Origin: Mucilaginibacter sp. KACC 22063
GTDB lineage: Bacteria; Bacteroidota; Bacteroidia; Sphingobacteriales; Sphingobacteriaceae
Length of the DNA stretch: 64,000 bases
Assembly: GCF_028736115.1 (NCBI RefSeq)
Contig: NZ_CP117877.1
Location: 2,356,001 to 2,420,000 of the forward strand
Direction of reading: 5' to 3'
Each line of letters opens with the position of its first letter. Position 1 is the stretch's first letter. The translations under genes were made by a program, and so were the position numbers. Shown one piece after another: positions 36,247-46,270 of this stretch. The notes beneath the pieces were generated by a model. The model made no database searches and was not told where the DNA came from. It saw nothing but the letters and a program-made list of their open reading frames with translations.

Positions 36247-37263
36247 ATGAAAGCATTAAGTTGTGCCACTCCCGGCACGTTTGAATATATCGAAGTTCCT
36301 AAGCCTGTTTTAGAAAAAGGGCATGCAATAATCAAAATAAAACGAATTGGCGTTTGTGGCACAGATTTGCACGCATTTCAGGGTACGCAGCCATATTTTA
36401 ATTATCCCAGAATCTTAGGGCATGAGCTTTCCGGAGAGCTTGTGGAGGCCGATGGTGCATCTGGTTTTGAAATAGGCGAATATGTAACTTTTGTGCCTTA
36501 TTTTAATTGTGGTAAATGTATTGCGTGCCGCAACGGAAAGCCAAACTGTTGTACCAATATTAAGGTATGCGGTGTGCATGTGGATGGTGGCATGACCGAA
36601 TATTTACAAGTTCCGGTCGATGCTTTGGTACATGGTGAAGGATTGTCTTTAGATGAGCTGGCACTTGTAGAGCCATTAGCCATAGGGGCACACGGTATCA
36701 GCAGGGCCAATGTGCAAGCCGGTGAATTTGTGTTAATTGTTGGTGCTGGCCCCATAGGTTTAGGCCTAATGGAATTTGCCCGCATTGCCGGCGGACATGT
36801 AATTGCAATGGATGTAAACCAGGAGCGCCTGGACTTTTGCAAAACTAATCTGGGTGTTGATTATACTATTAATGCCGCTACAGAGGATGTAATAGAAGCA
36901 CTGAAACAAATCACCAATAATGATTTTCCAACTGTAGTGATCGATGCCACTGGTAATCAGCGCGCTATTAACAATGGGGTACAGTACCTGGCACATGGTG
37001 GGCGTTATGTGCTTGTGGGTTTGCAAAAGGGTGATCTTGTTATGAGTCACCCTGAGTTTCATAAACGCGAGTCCACATTAATGAGCAGCCGCAATGCAAC
37101 ACATCAGGATTTTAAGCAGGTAATCAGTGCCATAAAAAATGGTTTGGTCAAACCATCGAATTACATAACGCATAAAGTAACCTTTGATGCCGTTAAGGAT
37201 GAATTTGAAAAATGGCTCGATCCGGCTAATGGGGTGATCAAAGCAATGATCGAAATAGGCTAA
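36247..37263 (+). CDS. Zinc-dependent sugar/alcohol dehydrogenase (MDR family)
   Basis: A 338-aa cytoplasmic medium-chain dehydrogenase. Catalytic zinc ligands lie in GVCGTD (Cys about 38) and GHE. The structural-zinc cysteines are in NCGKCIACRNGKPNCC, and the Rossmann motif is GAGPIGLG. It is closest in style to sorbitol or L-threonine dehydrogenases and to enzymes oxidising aldonates or fucose/galactose derivatives. Its place between the GH2 and the alpha-L-fucosidase, 24 bp before the latter, suggests oxidation of a monosaccharide released by this locus (fucose, arabinose or a uronate derivative). The substrate cannot be fixed from sequence. Confidence 0.85.
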   Translation: MKALSCATPGTFEYIEVPKPVLEKGHAIIKIKRIGVCGTDLHAFQGTQPYFNYPRILGHELSGELVEADGASGFEIGEYVTFVPYFNCGKCIACRNGKPNCCTNIKVCGVHVDGGMTEYLQVPVDALVHGEGLSLDELALVEPLAIGAHGISRANVQAGEFVLIVGAGPIGLGLMEFARIAGGHVIAMDVNQERLDFCKTNLGVDYTINAATEDVIEALKQITNNDFPTVVIDATGNQRAINNGVQYLAHGGRYVLVGLQKGDLVMSHPEFHKRESTLMSSRNATHQDFKQVISAIKNGLVKPSNYITHKVTFDAVKDEFEKWLDPANGVIKAMIEIG

Positions 37264-37287
37264 CCATTTACTAAGTAACCAATTATA

Positions 37288-38931
37288 ATGAAGAGAAGAA
37301 CTTTAATAAAAGGCGCATTAACAGGGGTATCATCATTATACCTATCCCAGTTCTATAAAAAGGCTTTCGGAGCAGTGCCGTCTGGAAATTCTTTTGCAAA
37401 CGGGCCTTTTCAGCCTACCTGGGAATCCCTGTCTAATTATCAGGTACCGGAGTGGTTCCGTGATGCTAAATTTGGAATGTGGGCGCATTGGAGCCCGCAA
37501 TGTCAGCCCGAGCGCGGCGATTGGTATGCACGCGGTATGTACCAGGAAGGCAGCGATCAATACAATTATCATTGCCAGAAATACGGCCATCCTTCAAAAT
37601 TCGGTTTTAAAGATGTGATCAATGAGTGGAAAGCTGACAAATGGGATCCTGAAGAATTGGTATCGCTATACAAAAATGCCGGGGCAAAGTATTTTGTGGG
37701 GTTAGCCAATCACCACGATAATTTTGATCTGTATGACAGCAAATACCAGAGCTGGAATTCGACACGCTTTGGCCCTAAAAAGGATATCATTAAAGGTTGG
37801 GCAGAAGCAGCTAAAAGAAACGGTTTGCCTTTTGGGGTAAGTATACATGGATCGCACCCGTGGACATGGTATGAAGTAGCACAACGCTCTGATAAGAAAG
37901 GCCCGTTAGCTGGTGTACCTTATGATGGTAAACTGACTAAAGCAGATGGAAAAGGTAAATGGTGGGACGGTTATGATCCTCAGGAATTATATGCGCAAAA
38001 TCACCCGCTTAGCGAAAAAAGTGAAGATAATGGATCCATACACAGGCAATGGGCTTGGGGCAATGGCGCTTACCCGCCATCTAAAGCTTATTGCGAAAAA
38101 TTTTATAATAGAACCATTGATCTGATTAATAAATATGAACCAGATCTGGTTTATTTTGATGATACTGTTTTACCATTATGGCCGGTTAGTGATGCGGGTT
38201 TACGCATTGCGGCTCACATGTATAACCGAAGTATCAGTAAACATGGTAAACTTACAGCAGTAATTAATGGTAAGATTTTAGATGAGCAACAACGCAAATG
38301 TATGGTTTGGGATATAGAGCGGGGGCAAAGCAACAGCATAGAACCATTACCATGGCAAACGGATACTTGTATAGGCGGTTGGCATTATGAAAGAAGAATA
38401 TATGATGATAACAGTTACAAATCTGCAAAAACGGTTATTCATACGCTGGTAGATGTGGTAAGTAAGAATGGCAATTTGCTGCTTAACATTCCGGTGAGGG
38501 GCGATGGATCGATAGACGAAAAGGAGCGTGCAATAGTTGGCGGTATAACCGACTGGATGCACGTTAACAGCGAAGCTATTTACGGTACCCGCCCTTGGAC
38601 AACTTTTGGCGAAGGGCCTGCTATGGAATCGGCAGCGCCGCTTAGTGCACAGGGTTTCAATGAAGGCAAAGGAAAGCCATTTACTGATAAAGATATCCGC
38701 TTCACTACTAAGGGTAAAACCCTGTATGCAACTTTATTAGGCTGGCCTGCAGATGGTGAAGCCTTAATTACCAGCCTTGCCGGCAAAGGTAAGGTGAATG
38801 CTGTAAGTATGCTTGGAAATAATAGTCAGCTCGCTTTCAAGCAGGAACAAAATGGATTACAGGTAAAAATGCCAGGCACACAGCCTGCTAAGGATGCCGT
38901 TGTTCTGAAGATTGAAGGTGCAATTGTTTAA
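37288..38931 (+). CDS. Alpha-L-fucosidase, GH29
   Basis: A 547-aa exported retaining alpha-L-fucosidase. The N terminus has MKRRTLIKG followed by a hydrophobic stretch, resembling a twin-arginine signal. The GH29 core starts near 45 (PEWFRDAKFGMWAHWSPQC) and includes YFVGLANHHDNFDLYDS, the His pair typical of the family. The likely nucleophile is D291 in LVYFDD. The C-terminal part (about 440-547) is a beta-sandwich. Terminal alpha-L-fucose occurs on arabinogalactan proteins and xyloglucan. It is co-directional with the zinc dehydrogenase and ends at a strong bidirectional terminator. Confidence 0.92.
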   Translation: MKRRTLIKGALTGVSSLYLSQFYKKAFGAVPSGNSFANGPFQPTWESLSNYQVPEWFRDAKFGMWAHWSPQCQPERGDWYARGMYQEGSDQYNYHCQKYGHPSKFGFKDVINEWKADKWDPEELVSLYKNAGAKYFVGLANHHDNFDLYDSKYQSWNSTRFGPKKDIIKGWAEAAKRNGLPFGVSIHGSHPWTWYEVAQRSDKKGPLAGVPYDGKLTKADGKGKWWDGYDPQELYAQNHPLSEKSEDNGSIHRQWAWGNGAYPPSKAYCEKFYNRTIDLINKYEPDLVYFDDTVLPLWPVSDAGLRIAAHMYNRSISKHGKLTAVINGKILDEQQRKCMVWDIERGQSNSIEPLPWQTDTCIGGWHYERRIYDDNSYKSAKTVIHTLVDVVSKNGNLLLNIPVRGDGSIDEKERAIVGGITDWMHVNSEAIYGTRPWTTFGEGPAMESAAPLSAQGFNEGKGKPFTDKDIRFTTKGKTLYATLLGWPADGEALITSLAGKGKVNAVSMLGNNSQLAFKQEQNGLQVKMPGTQPAKDAVVLKIEGAIV

Positions 38932-38957
38932 CTGGTATATCAGAACCAATATTAACT

Positions 38958-38985
38958 AAAAAAGACGCTTTAAGGCGTCTTTTTT
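38958..38985. terminator. Bidirectional terminator between GH29 and GH127
   Basis: A perfect 11-bp stem AAAAAAGACGC/GCGTCTTTTTT (38958-38968 with 38975-38985) with a 6-nt loop and T-runs on both strands. Confidence 0.95.
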
Positions 38986-39012
38986 AGTTGGGAGAGAGTC
39001 TATATAGATTAA

Positions 39013-41376
39013 TTATTCTTTTACCATTCGGCTGCCATACAGCGGACCCGCACTGTTACCTGCACCGGCTACAAGTTTTACAGTCACTTTGCTTTTTCCT
39101 TTAGTAAGCTCAATAGGAATTGGGTAAGAGATGTAATAAAAGCGGCTTTGCTTGTATTTATTCAAATCTTCGGTGGTAAGTTTAATATCATCAATCCAGA
39201 TATCAAATACACGTCCGCGGTTATCCATACCCCAATAAGTGTTGATCAAGGTGTTGTGTAAGTTAGGGTCAACCTTCATGGTAAATGAATATTGTCCCTG
39301 TTCCTCTGTTGAACGCCATTTTTTCAGGTGATCTTCACCGGTGATTATTTTTTCACCGGTAAAGTTATGATCGCGTTCCGGCTGCATTTCTCCCGGCCTC
39401 AGTATATCTGTGGTTTTAGCCTCTAATTCCTGTTGCTTTTTCTTTTCTTCATCATAGGCTTTTTTCTTCACCGCCCAGGTATCTGTGGAGAATACATCCC
39501 AGTAAACGGTATAGTAATCGTTTTCAATTGTGTTAAAAGGTACCAGTTTTATACCTGAAGGCTGACTGGTATAGCTTGCATTAAAACTAAGCTGTTGCTT
39601 ATCCGATAATTGTAACCATTTATTAGGATCTGTGTTGTTGGTCACCATTACAGGTACACCATTCACAGGGTCTGGTTCTTTATTGCCTAATACACCTGCT
39701 AATAATACCGGGCCGTAAAATATGGCTTTACGGTTGGCATTATCAAGCATGGCTTCTGTGTAAACACTTTCGCTAAACTTAACTTCTATTTTGTCATTGT
39801 TTTTCCATTTACGGTTCAAAACAAGATAACCCTGATTATTAACTTCAGTATTAACTTTAACTCCATTTATACGGACAATAGCGTTGCTGCTCCATTTAGG
39901 GTTACGTATTTTTATAGGAACCAAGACAGGTTTAACTGCTGATAACGTATAGCTGATAGTTGAATTAGCAGGTAAGCCAGATTCCTGTTTTAAAATAAGC
40001 CCCTTTTCTTTGTATCGAAGTACTGACGGAATAAAAAGGTTTACGTATAAACTGCCATCTGCGCCACGTGCATAAATTGCCTCATTGTACTTTACATGGT
40101 TTTCCATGCCAGAGCCCACACAGCAGGTAAATGTTGTAAATGGTGTGCTATACTCTTTGCGGCCACCCATGCGTAATGACACGAAATAGCACATCATACC
40201 GTCATCATGGTTCTGCGAAGCAAGAATGTGGTTATACAAAGCCTTTTCGTAATAGTCCATCAAAGCAGACGAGGGCTCTACAGCAAACAGGTGCCTGGTC
40301 AGCTTTAACATATTATAAGTATTGCAGGTTTCAGTGGTATTTTCTGTCAGCTGATCGTTAAGCTTATCAGGCGCGCCCAGGTACTCATAATTACTGTTAC
40401 CGCCGGTAGCGTAGGAGTGGTGCTGTGTTACTGTTTCCCAAAAGAAATCTGCTATGGTTTTATCATGTTCATCTTTGGTAAGCTCAAACCTTCTGGCGCT
40501 TGCAATAATTTTAGGTATTTGTGTATTAGAGTGCTTTCCGGGTAGGATATCCTGTTTATTTGCTAAGCCATCCAGTATTCGCTTATCATAAAACTTATAG
40601 GAAAGATCAAGATATTTTTTACTGCCAGTTATGGCGTATAGGTTGGTAAGTGTTTCTGCCATACCCCCATATTCGCATAATAACATTTTTTGTATCTGTT
40701 CGTCGTTTAAATTCTTTAACTCTTCTCCAGTCCAGTTTGCTAAACCTTCTGCAATTTGAAGTGCTTTTTTATTATCGGTGTATAAATAAGCATCGAGCAG
40801 GCCCGCAAAAACTTTATGAACGGTGTACCAGGGCGACCAGCCACCATTAAGGTCAAAACCTCTTGATCGAATGTCACCTTTTGCAACTTCTGCCCAAATG
40901 GTATCTTCTTTAGGTATAGCGCCAATGTAACCTGTTTTACGTGCCACCTGGCATTCGTCAAGCTCCTGTACTATGTAGTTAATACGTTTCAGTACTACCG
41001 GGTTGCGCGATGATGCGTAAAGCATTGATAAGGCCGACAGGTAATGCCCTAATGTATGCCCGGCAAGTCCCGATGATTCCCAGCCTTCATATAATGCACC
41101 TTTAGGTTTCAAGCCGGAGTGACTACGGAAGCCTGATAGCAAACGGTCCGGGTCTATCGAAAGCAAATACTTTTCATCAGCCATCATAGCTGTTTTGAAA
41201 GGGCCATCAAGCAGTTGCACATCTTTTAAATCAAAAGCGTAAGCTTTTAAAGGGATAACAGGCTTTACTGCCATGCGGCTGTCTTTCCATTCTGGTAAAT
41301 AAGATTGAGCCGAAGCAGAATAAAACATGCCCAGGCATAAGTTACTGCATAAAAGCCATTTATATATGTTTCGCAT
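39013..41376 (-). CDS. Beta-L-arabinofuranosidase-like, GH127 (DUF1680)
   Basis: A 787-aa secreted enzyme with a signal peptide (1-23, ending ASAQS). The (alpha/alpha)6 barrel spans about 45-450. It keeps the zinc-thiolate site of Bifidobacterium HypBA1: E349-x-C351 (TTETCNTYNM) and C418-C419 (FTCCVGSG), equivalent to E338, C340, C417 and C418, with C418 the probable nucleophile. C-terminal beta domains follow, then a DUF4986-like tail and a carbohydrate-binding-like end. HypBA1 removes L-arabinofuranose from the beta-linked arabinooligosaccharides on hydroxyproline of extensins. Here it sits next to a hydroxyproline catabolic operon, which strengthens that reading. GH146 and related families are the main alternative. 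Confidence 0.9.
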   Translation of the reverse strand: MRNIYKWLLCSNLCLGMFYSASAQSYLPEWKDSRMAVKPVIPLKAYAFDLKDVQLLDGPFKTAMMADEKYLLSIDPDRLLSGFRSHSGLKPKGALYEGWESSGLAGHTLGHYLSALSMLYASSRNPVVLKRINYIVQELDECQVARKTGYIGAIPKEDTIWAEVAKGDIRSRGFDLNGGWSPWYTVHKVFAGLLDAYLYTDNKKALQIAEGLANWTGEELKNLNDEQIQKMLLCEYGGMAETLTNLYAITGSKKYLDLSYKFYDKRILDGLANKQDILPGKHSNTQIPKIIASARRFELTKDEHDKTIADFFWETVTQHHSYATGGNSNYEYLGAPDKLNDQLTENTTETCNTYNMLKLTRHLFAVEPSSALMDYYEKALYNHILASQNHDDGMMCYFVSLRMGGRKEYSTPFTTFTCCVGSGMENHVKYNEAIYARGADGSLYVNLFIPSVLRYKEKGLILKQESGLPANSTISYTLSAVKPVLVPIKIRNPKWSSNAIVRINGVKVNTEVNNQGYLVLNRKWKNNDKIEVKFSESVYTEAMLDNANRKAIFYGPVLLAGVLGNKEPDPVNGVPVMVTNNTDPNKWLQLSDKQQLSFNASYTSQPSGIKLVPFNTIENDYYTVYWDVFSTDTWAVKKKAYDEEKKKQQELEAKTTDILRPGEMQPERDHNFTGEKIITGEDHLKKWRSTEEQGQYSFTMKVDPNLHNTLINTYWGMDNRGRVFDIWIDDIKLTTEDLNKYKQSRFYYISYPIPIELTKGKSKVTVKLVAGAGNSAGPLYGSRMVKE

Positions 41377-41724
41377 TACTGGTGATTTGATAAATAAAAG
41401 AGTGAAGATAAATTGATTTTAAAACTATAAACCAATTATATTTTGCAATAGTTGCCCATATTTTAACCATTACTAAGGTATTTAAATACTTTGGCGAATA
41501 ATATTTCGCTGTAAGTGCCAATTTTATCCAGTCACATTTGCTTAATAATTCATTTACATAGACTTAATGCTGTTGGGAATTGAATATCCGGTTTTACATA
41601 AGTCAATTTATGGGCATAAGTAGTAAATATCAGAGAAACACTCCATAAAGGGTAACGATAATTTTACAGTAACGACATATTGTTGTTTGACTAACTACAA
41701 ATTAATCCCTTAAAACTATTGTTT
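41377..41724 (+). other. Intergenic control region between GH127 and the second susC
   Basis: No gene is seen in this divergent AT-rich gap. It contains the perfect 12-bp palindrome GTATTTAAATAC at 41478-41489. ATTTTAACC at 41460-41468 also occurs in the inverted repeat ahead of the araC gene and upstream of the Xaa-Pro aminopeptidase gene. TACTTTG beside the palindrome is a one-base-short version of the -7 consensus. Confidence 0.35.
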
Positions 41725-44700
41725 ATGAAGCTCCAAAATTTACTTAAAAAAGTCTTTACAGCCTGCTTCTGTTTAATAGTGCTTTACCACCATGCTTCGG
41801 CCCAAACATCTCCCGTAAAAGGGAAGGTGTTGGATAGCAAAGGCATCCCGGTTCCAGGAGCCACTATTAGAATTAAAGGAAGTACAAAAGGCACGGCAAG
41901 CTCTGCCGATGGCTCATTTGCTATTTCGGTACCGCCCGGTGCTGTTCTCGTAATCAGCGCTGTTGGTTACAACCCACAGGAAGTACCGGCCAAAAACAAC
42001 ATCACGTTAACCTTAACAGATAATAGCCAGACACTAACAGACGTAGTTGTTACTGCTTTGGGCGTTAAGCGTGAGAAAAGAAACCTTACCTACAGCTCAC
42101 AACAAATAAAAAGCGACGAGATTAACCAGGCAAAAGATCCTAACCTGATCAATGCAATTGATGGTAAGGTTGCCGGTGTACAGGTAACTACTTCATCAGG
42201 TACCCCAGGTAGTTCATCACGTATCGTGATCAGGGGGGCTTCATCATTTTATGGAGATAACCAGGCTTTAATGGTTGTTGATGGTGTGCCTATTAATAAC
42301 GATGAAACAGGTAACCTTAACTCGGGCCCTGGTTCAAACCGTTTGGTTGATATCGATCCATCAATTATTGAAAGCATGGATGTACTTAAAGGTGCGGCAG
42401 CTACCGCTCTTTATGGTTCATCAGGTGCCAATGGTGTAATTATTATTACCACTAAAAACGGAAATAAGAATAAAGCAGCATCAGTGAATTTCTCATCTGA
42501 TTATTCATTTGAAAATGCATTATTCCCTAAAGTGCAGAATAAATATTCTCAGGGTTTAAATGGCCAGTATTATGATGGTGTAAATCAGAAAACCAGTACA
42601 TCATGGGGTGCTTTAATGGATACCCTAAAGATCAATGGACAGAAAGCACCGGTATATAATCAATTAAAAGAGTTTTTCCGTACAGGAACAACACGTAATA
42701 ACACGGTAAGCGTTAATGGTGGCAGTAATACATCCAGCTACTTTATGTCTTACGGAAATTACTATCAAAAAGGTACAGTACCAGCTACAGACTTTTTACG
42801 TAATACCTTCTTTGTAAAATATGCTAATCAAATCACTAAAGATGTAAACACAACTTTCCAGCTTGATTACAGTAATTCACAGAATAACAGGTTACCTGAA
42901 GGTTATGCATTGGAAAGCCCTGTATGGACAATTTATACCGCTCCTGTATCTTACAACTTATTACCATATCTTGATGCAAACGGCAATCAGCGTCTGTATC
43001 GTTATTCAAGAAACAACCCTTATTGGGTAGTTGCTAATATTTATAACAAAAGCGGTGTAAACCGTTTCTTGCCAACTTTTACAACAGACTATAAACCTTT
43101 CGGTTGGTTAACACTGACAGAACGTTTCGGTGCCGACGTTTATACGGAAACTGATAAATACAGGGAAGCAGTAGGTTCTGCAGCCAACCCTAACGGCCGT
43201 ATCATTGATCAAAATATCAACTTCCGCCAGTTTAATAACGATTTATTCCTGAAAGGAACCAAAAAGTTTGGCGACTTTGATATAGATGTTTTATTGGGTA
43301 ATAACATTTACTCAAAATACAAGCAATATCAATATGCCGTAGGTAAAGGCTTAACAATTGCCGACTTTGAAAATATCAGTTCTGCATCTAACATCACTTA
43401 TGGTGAAAGCCATTATCTGACCAGAAAAATTGGTTTTTATGCCCAGTCAAATATTGATTATAAACGTTTCCTGATCTTATCATTAACAGGCCGTTATGAT
43501 GGTAGCTCTGTGCTTTCTAAAGATAAAAGTTTTTATCCTTACGGCTCGGCAGCAACCAGTTTTATCTTGTCTGACTTTTTCTCTGAAAAGTTACAAGACG
43601 TAATGAACCTGGCTAAATTCAGGGTGTCTTATGCAACAGTAGGTAATGACGGTGTCGATCCATATTCCCTAACTACTCCGTATGGATCTGTAGGAGTAGG
43701 TAATATTAGTTTTCCTTATAATGGACAGGCAGGCTTTTTAATAAATGGAGTTTTAGGTAACCCTTATTTGCGAAATGAACGTATCAACGAGTTTGAAACC
43801 GGATTTGAGGCTGGATTTTTCAAAAACCGTATTACGCTTGAGGCTTCTTACTTCCAAAAAAGGACTACTTCTGGAATTATACCTGGGGTAACTATAGCGC
43901 CATCAACAGGCTATTATGGTACTACTGTTAATACCGGTGAAATGCGTAACAGTGGTATAGAGGTGTTGCTTGGCGGTAAACCTGTAAGATCTAAAAACTT
44001 CTCATGGGATATGACCATTAACTTTAGCCGTATCAGAAATAAAGTATTATCTATAGACGGAGATCTTCCGCAAATTGGTAATGGTTTTACCACAATCATT
44101 AAAGGCCAGCCTTATGGCACTATTTTCGGAACCCGTTATGCACGTACTGCATCCGGCCAGTTAAGAATTGGTGCCGATGGTTTGCCATATGCTGATGCAA
44201 CACAAGGTATTATCGGAGACATTAATCCAACATGGACAGGCGGTATCACCAACAATTTCAGGTACAAACAATTTAACGTAAGCTTCTTCTTCGACGTTAA
44301 GAAAGGTGGCGATATCCAGAACAATGTTGACGGTTACGGATATTTTTATGGTACGCCAAAAGTTACAGAAGACCGTGGCCCGCGTGTAGTGCAAGGTATC
44401 AGCGATGTGACAGGCCAGCCTAATACAGTTGCTGTAAGCGGACAAAGCTATTATCAGCGTATTAATGGTATTACTGAATCTGTTATTCAGGATGGTACTT
44501 ATATCAAACTGCGCAACGCAAGCATTGGTTACACATTTAAACCAGCATGGCTGATACACACGCCATTTAAAATGGTAAGCCTTAGCGTTACCGGCCGTAA
44601 CCTTTGGATTTATGCGCCTCACTTTACCGGCGGCGATCCGGAAGTTAGCTCATTTGGTGCTTCAAATGGTTCACAGGGTATTTATTCATTCTCGACACCA

Positions 44701-44742
44701 ACCTCAAGATCATATGACTTTAACTTGAAGTTTACCCTATAA
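41725..44742 (+). CDS. SusC/RagA TonB-linked outer-membrane transporter
   Basis: A 1005-aa SusC. ATG 41725 (MKLQNL) is preferred over an upstream TTG because it gives a signal peptide ending ASAQT. A carboxypeptidase-regulatory-like domain (about 28-105) is followed by plug (GAAATALYGSSGANGVIIITTKNG) and barrel. There is no STN domain. SusD follows 14 bp downstream, then the hydroxyproline genes on the same strand with no hydrolase between. This suggests the cargo is a hydroxyproline-containing peptide or glycopeptide rather than a plain glycan, which is inference from position. Confidence 0.94.
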   Translation: MKLQNLLKKVFTACFCLIVLYHHASAQTSPVKGKVLDSKGIPVPGATIRIKGSTKGTASSADGSFAISVPPGAVLVISAVGYNPQEVPAKNNITLTLTDNSQTLTDVVVTALGVKREKRNLTYSSQQIKSDEINQAKDPNLINAIDGKVAGVQVTTSSGTPGSSSRIVIRGASSFYGDNQALMVVDGVPINNDETGNLNSGPGSNRLVDIDPSIIESMDVLKGAAATALYGSSGANGVIIITTKNGNKNKAASVNFSSDYSFENALFPKVQNKYSQGLNGQYYDGVNQKTSTSWGALMDTLKINGQKAPVYNQLKEFFRTGTTRNNTVSVNGGSNTSSYFMSYGNYYQKGTVPATDFLRNTFFVKYANQITKDVNTTFQLDYSNSQNNRLPEGYALESPVWTIYTAPVSYNLLPYLDANGNQRLYRYSRNNPYWVVANIYNKSGVNRFLPTFTTDYKPFGWLTLTERFGADVYTETDKYREAVGSAANPNGRIIDQNINFRQFNNDLFLKGTKKFGDFDIDVLLGNNIYSKYKQYQYAVGKGLTIADFENISSASNITYGESHYLTRKIGFYAQSNIDYKRFLILSLTGRYDGSSVLSKDKSFYPYGSAATSFILSDFFSEKLQDVMNLAKFRVSYATVGNDGVDPYSLTTPYGSVGVGNISFPYNGQAGFLINGVLGNPYLRNERINEFETGFEAGFFKNRITLEASYFQKRTTSGIIPGVTIAPSTGYYGTTVNTGEMRNSGIEVLLGGKPVRSKNFSWDMTINFSRIRNKVLSIDGDLPQIGNGFTTIIKGQPYGTIFGTRYARTASGQLRIGADGLPYADATQGIIGDINPTWTGGITNNFRYKQFNVSFFFDVKKGGDIQNNVDGYGYFYGTPKVTEDRGPRVVQGISDVTGQPNTVAVSGQSYYQRINGITESVIQDGTYIKLRNASIGYTFKPAWLIHTPFKMVSLSVTGRNLWIYAPHFTGGDPEVSSFGASNGSQGIYSFSTPTSRSYDFNLKFTL

Positions 44743-44756
44743 AATTATAAACGATT

Positions 44757-46145
44757 ATGAAAAAATTATATATATTAATAGCAATTGGTTGCCTTACCGG
44801 ATTTACGGGATGTAAAAAATATATCGACGTAAACCAAGATCCAAACAGGCCTACAAGCGTTCAGGAAGCATTGATTCTTGCTCCTGTTGAGTTGGAAATA
44901 TCTACAAGTGTAATGGGTAGTGGCGGCGTTTCGTCTACAATACAGGAATATATGCAGGTAATGGCGCTTAACCAGGTTGCACCAAACTCTGGAACCTACC
45001 TGATGTATAACGGAGATATGGATGGGGATTGGGGTAACATTTATGTAGGTTGTTTAAACAACCTGGTGAATCTTACCAAAATGGCGCAGGCCGATGGCAA
45101 AACAAATTACTCAGGCATCTCTAAAATTTTAACTGCTTATTGTCTGGCAACAGCTACAGACCTTTGGGGAGATATTCCTTATAGCCAGGCTTTTCAAGGT
45201 ACAACAAATCTAACACCCGCTTATGATACACAGCAAAGCATTTATACCCAGGTACAATCTTTACTGGATGCGGGCATCGCTGACATCAACAAAAAGAGCA
45301 CCATTGTACCAGGTAACGACGATTACTATTACAGCGGCAACATGTCTAAATGGTTAAAGCTGGCTTACACTTTAAAGGCACGTTACTATATGCACTTGGC
45401 TAATGCTCCGGGTACTACGCCTGCTGCTCAGGCACAACTGGCACTTACCGCACTTAACAATGGCATGGCATCTAATGACGATGACTTTAAAATGCCCTAT
45501 ACCGGAACAGCGGGTACTGAAAATCCTTGGCAGCAAAACTTCTTACCAGTGTCAACATTCGTATTGGGTGATACTTTCGTAAACGGCTTGCAGCAAAGGA
45601 ATGATCCTCGTTTGTCTAAGATGGTTGCACCTGCTGTACAAACAGGGTTATACACCGGCCGTCAAAACGGTTTAACAGCAATTGGTAGTTTAGAGGCATA
45701 TTCTATACCAGCCGATTTCTATGCAGGTGCAGGCGCTTACAATTACCTGGTTAATTATTCAGAAGCCTTATTCTTAAAGGCAGAGGCTACTTACTATATT
45801 TCTGGCTATGCCACTGCTGCGCCTTATTATGTAGCCGGTGTAAAATCACATATGACTAAATTAGGTGTAAGTGACGCTGATGCTGCTACTTATCTGGCAA
45901 GCAGGACACTAAGCAGTACTAACGGACTTCAACTGATTATGGAAGAAAAGCAGATTGCTGACTTCTTATTGCTGGAGAACTTTAACGACTGGAGAAGAAC
46001 AGGTTATCCCAAGTTAACTAAAGTATTAAATGCTTTATCTGATATACCAAGAAGGGTTTTATACCCGCAGGTTGAAATTACATCTAACCCGCAACCCGCG
46101 CAAAGCGCTAAACTGACAGACCGGGTTTGGTGGGATACTAAGTAA
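44757..46145 (+). CDS. SusD-like lipoprotein (SusD-like family 2 type)
   Basis: A 462-aa lipoprotein with lipobox TGFTGC (Cys about residue 19), followed by KKYIDVNQDPNRPTSV, the usual opening of the SusD-like branch associated with CarboxypepD-type SusC. Helical repeats include LTAYCLATATDLWGDIPYSQAF, and the C-terminal region NYSEALFLKAEATYYISG. It is the lid partner of the preceding SusC. Members of this branch are often linked to peptide or non-starch cargo; I cannot confirm the ligand. Confidence 0.92.
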   Translation: MKKLYILIAIGCLTGFTGCKKYIDVNQDPNRPTSVQEALILAPVELEISTSVMGSGGVSSTIQEYMQVMALNQVAPNSGTYLMYNGDMDGDWGNIYVGCLNNLVNLTKMAQADGKTNYSGISKILTAYCLATATDLWGDIPYSQAFQGTTNLTPAYDTQQSIYTQVQSLLDAGIADINKKSTIVPGNDDYYYSGNMSKWLKLAYTLKARYYMHLANAPGTTPAAQAQLALTALNNGMASNDDDFKMPYTGTAGTENPWQQNFLPVSTFVLGDTFVNGLQQRNDPRLSKMVAPAVQTGLYTGRQNGLTAIGSLEAYSIPADFYAGAGAYNYLVNYSEALFLKAEATYYISGYATAAPYYVAGVKSHMTKLGVSDADAATYLASRTLSSTNGLQLIMEEKQIADFLLLENFNDWRRTGYPKLTKVLNALSDIPRRVLYPQVEITSNPQPAQSAKLTDRVWWDTK

Positions 46146-46164
46146 TCAATATATTAATCCATTT

Positions 46165-46252
46165 AGTTGGCAAGGCTTAATTTTGCGGTTAATATTTAAT
46201 AAGTTTAAGCTAAGATTAGCTCTGCCAACTTTATACCGCTGTATTATTTTTG
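46165..46252 (+). promoter_or_regulatory. Structured leader and -7 element before the hydroxyproline operon
   Basis: AGTTGGCA (46165-46172) pairs with TGCCAACT (46223-46230), and inside it GCTTAA pairs with TTAAGC. A separate AGCTAA-GA-TTAGCT hairpin lies at 46208-46221. TATTTTTG at 46245-46252 is an exact TAnnTTTG -7 match just ahead of the ATG. This could be a partial terminator after susD plus an internal promoter for the catabolic genes. Confidence 0.5.
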
Positions 46253-46270
46253 AAAAAATTATAAAGGAAT

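Noticed and set aside
19811..41376. Rhamnogalacturonan II utilisation as main function of the hydrolase island
   Set aside because: GH127 and GH29 would fit, but no polysaccharide lyase, GH78/GH106 rhamnosidase or GH28 is present; the GH43 type and hydroxyproline genes favour arabinogalactan proteins or extensins. Not excluded.
44161..44622. Open frame of 153 codons on the minus strand inside the second susC
   Set aside because: Antisense to the barrel region of a clear SusC; no signal peptide, motif or promoter.
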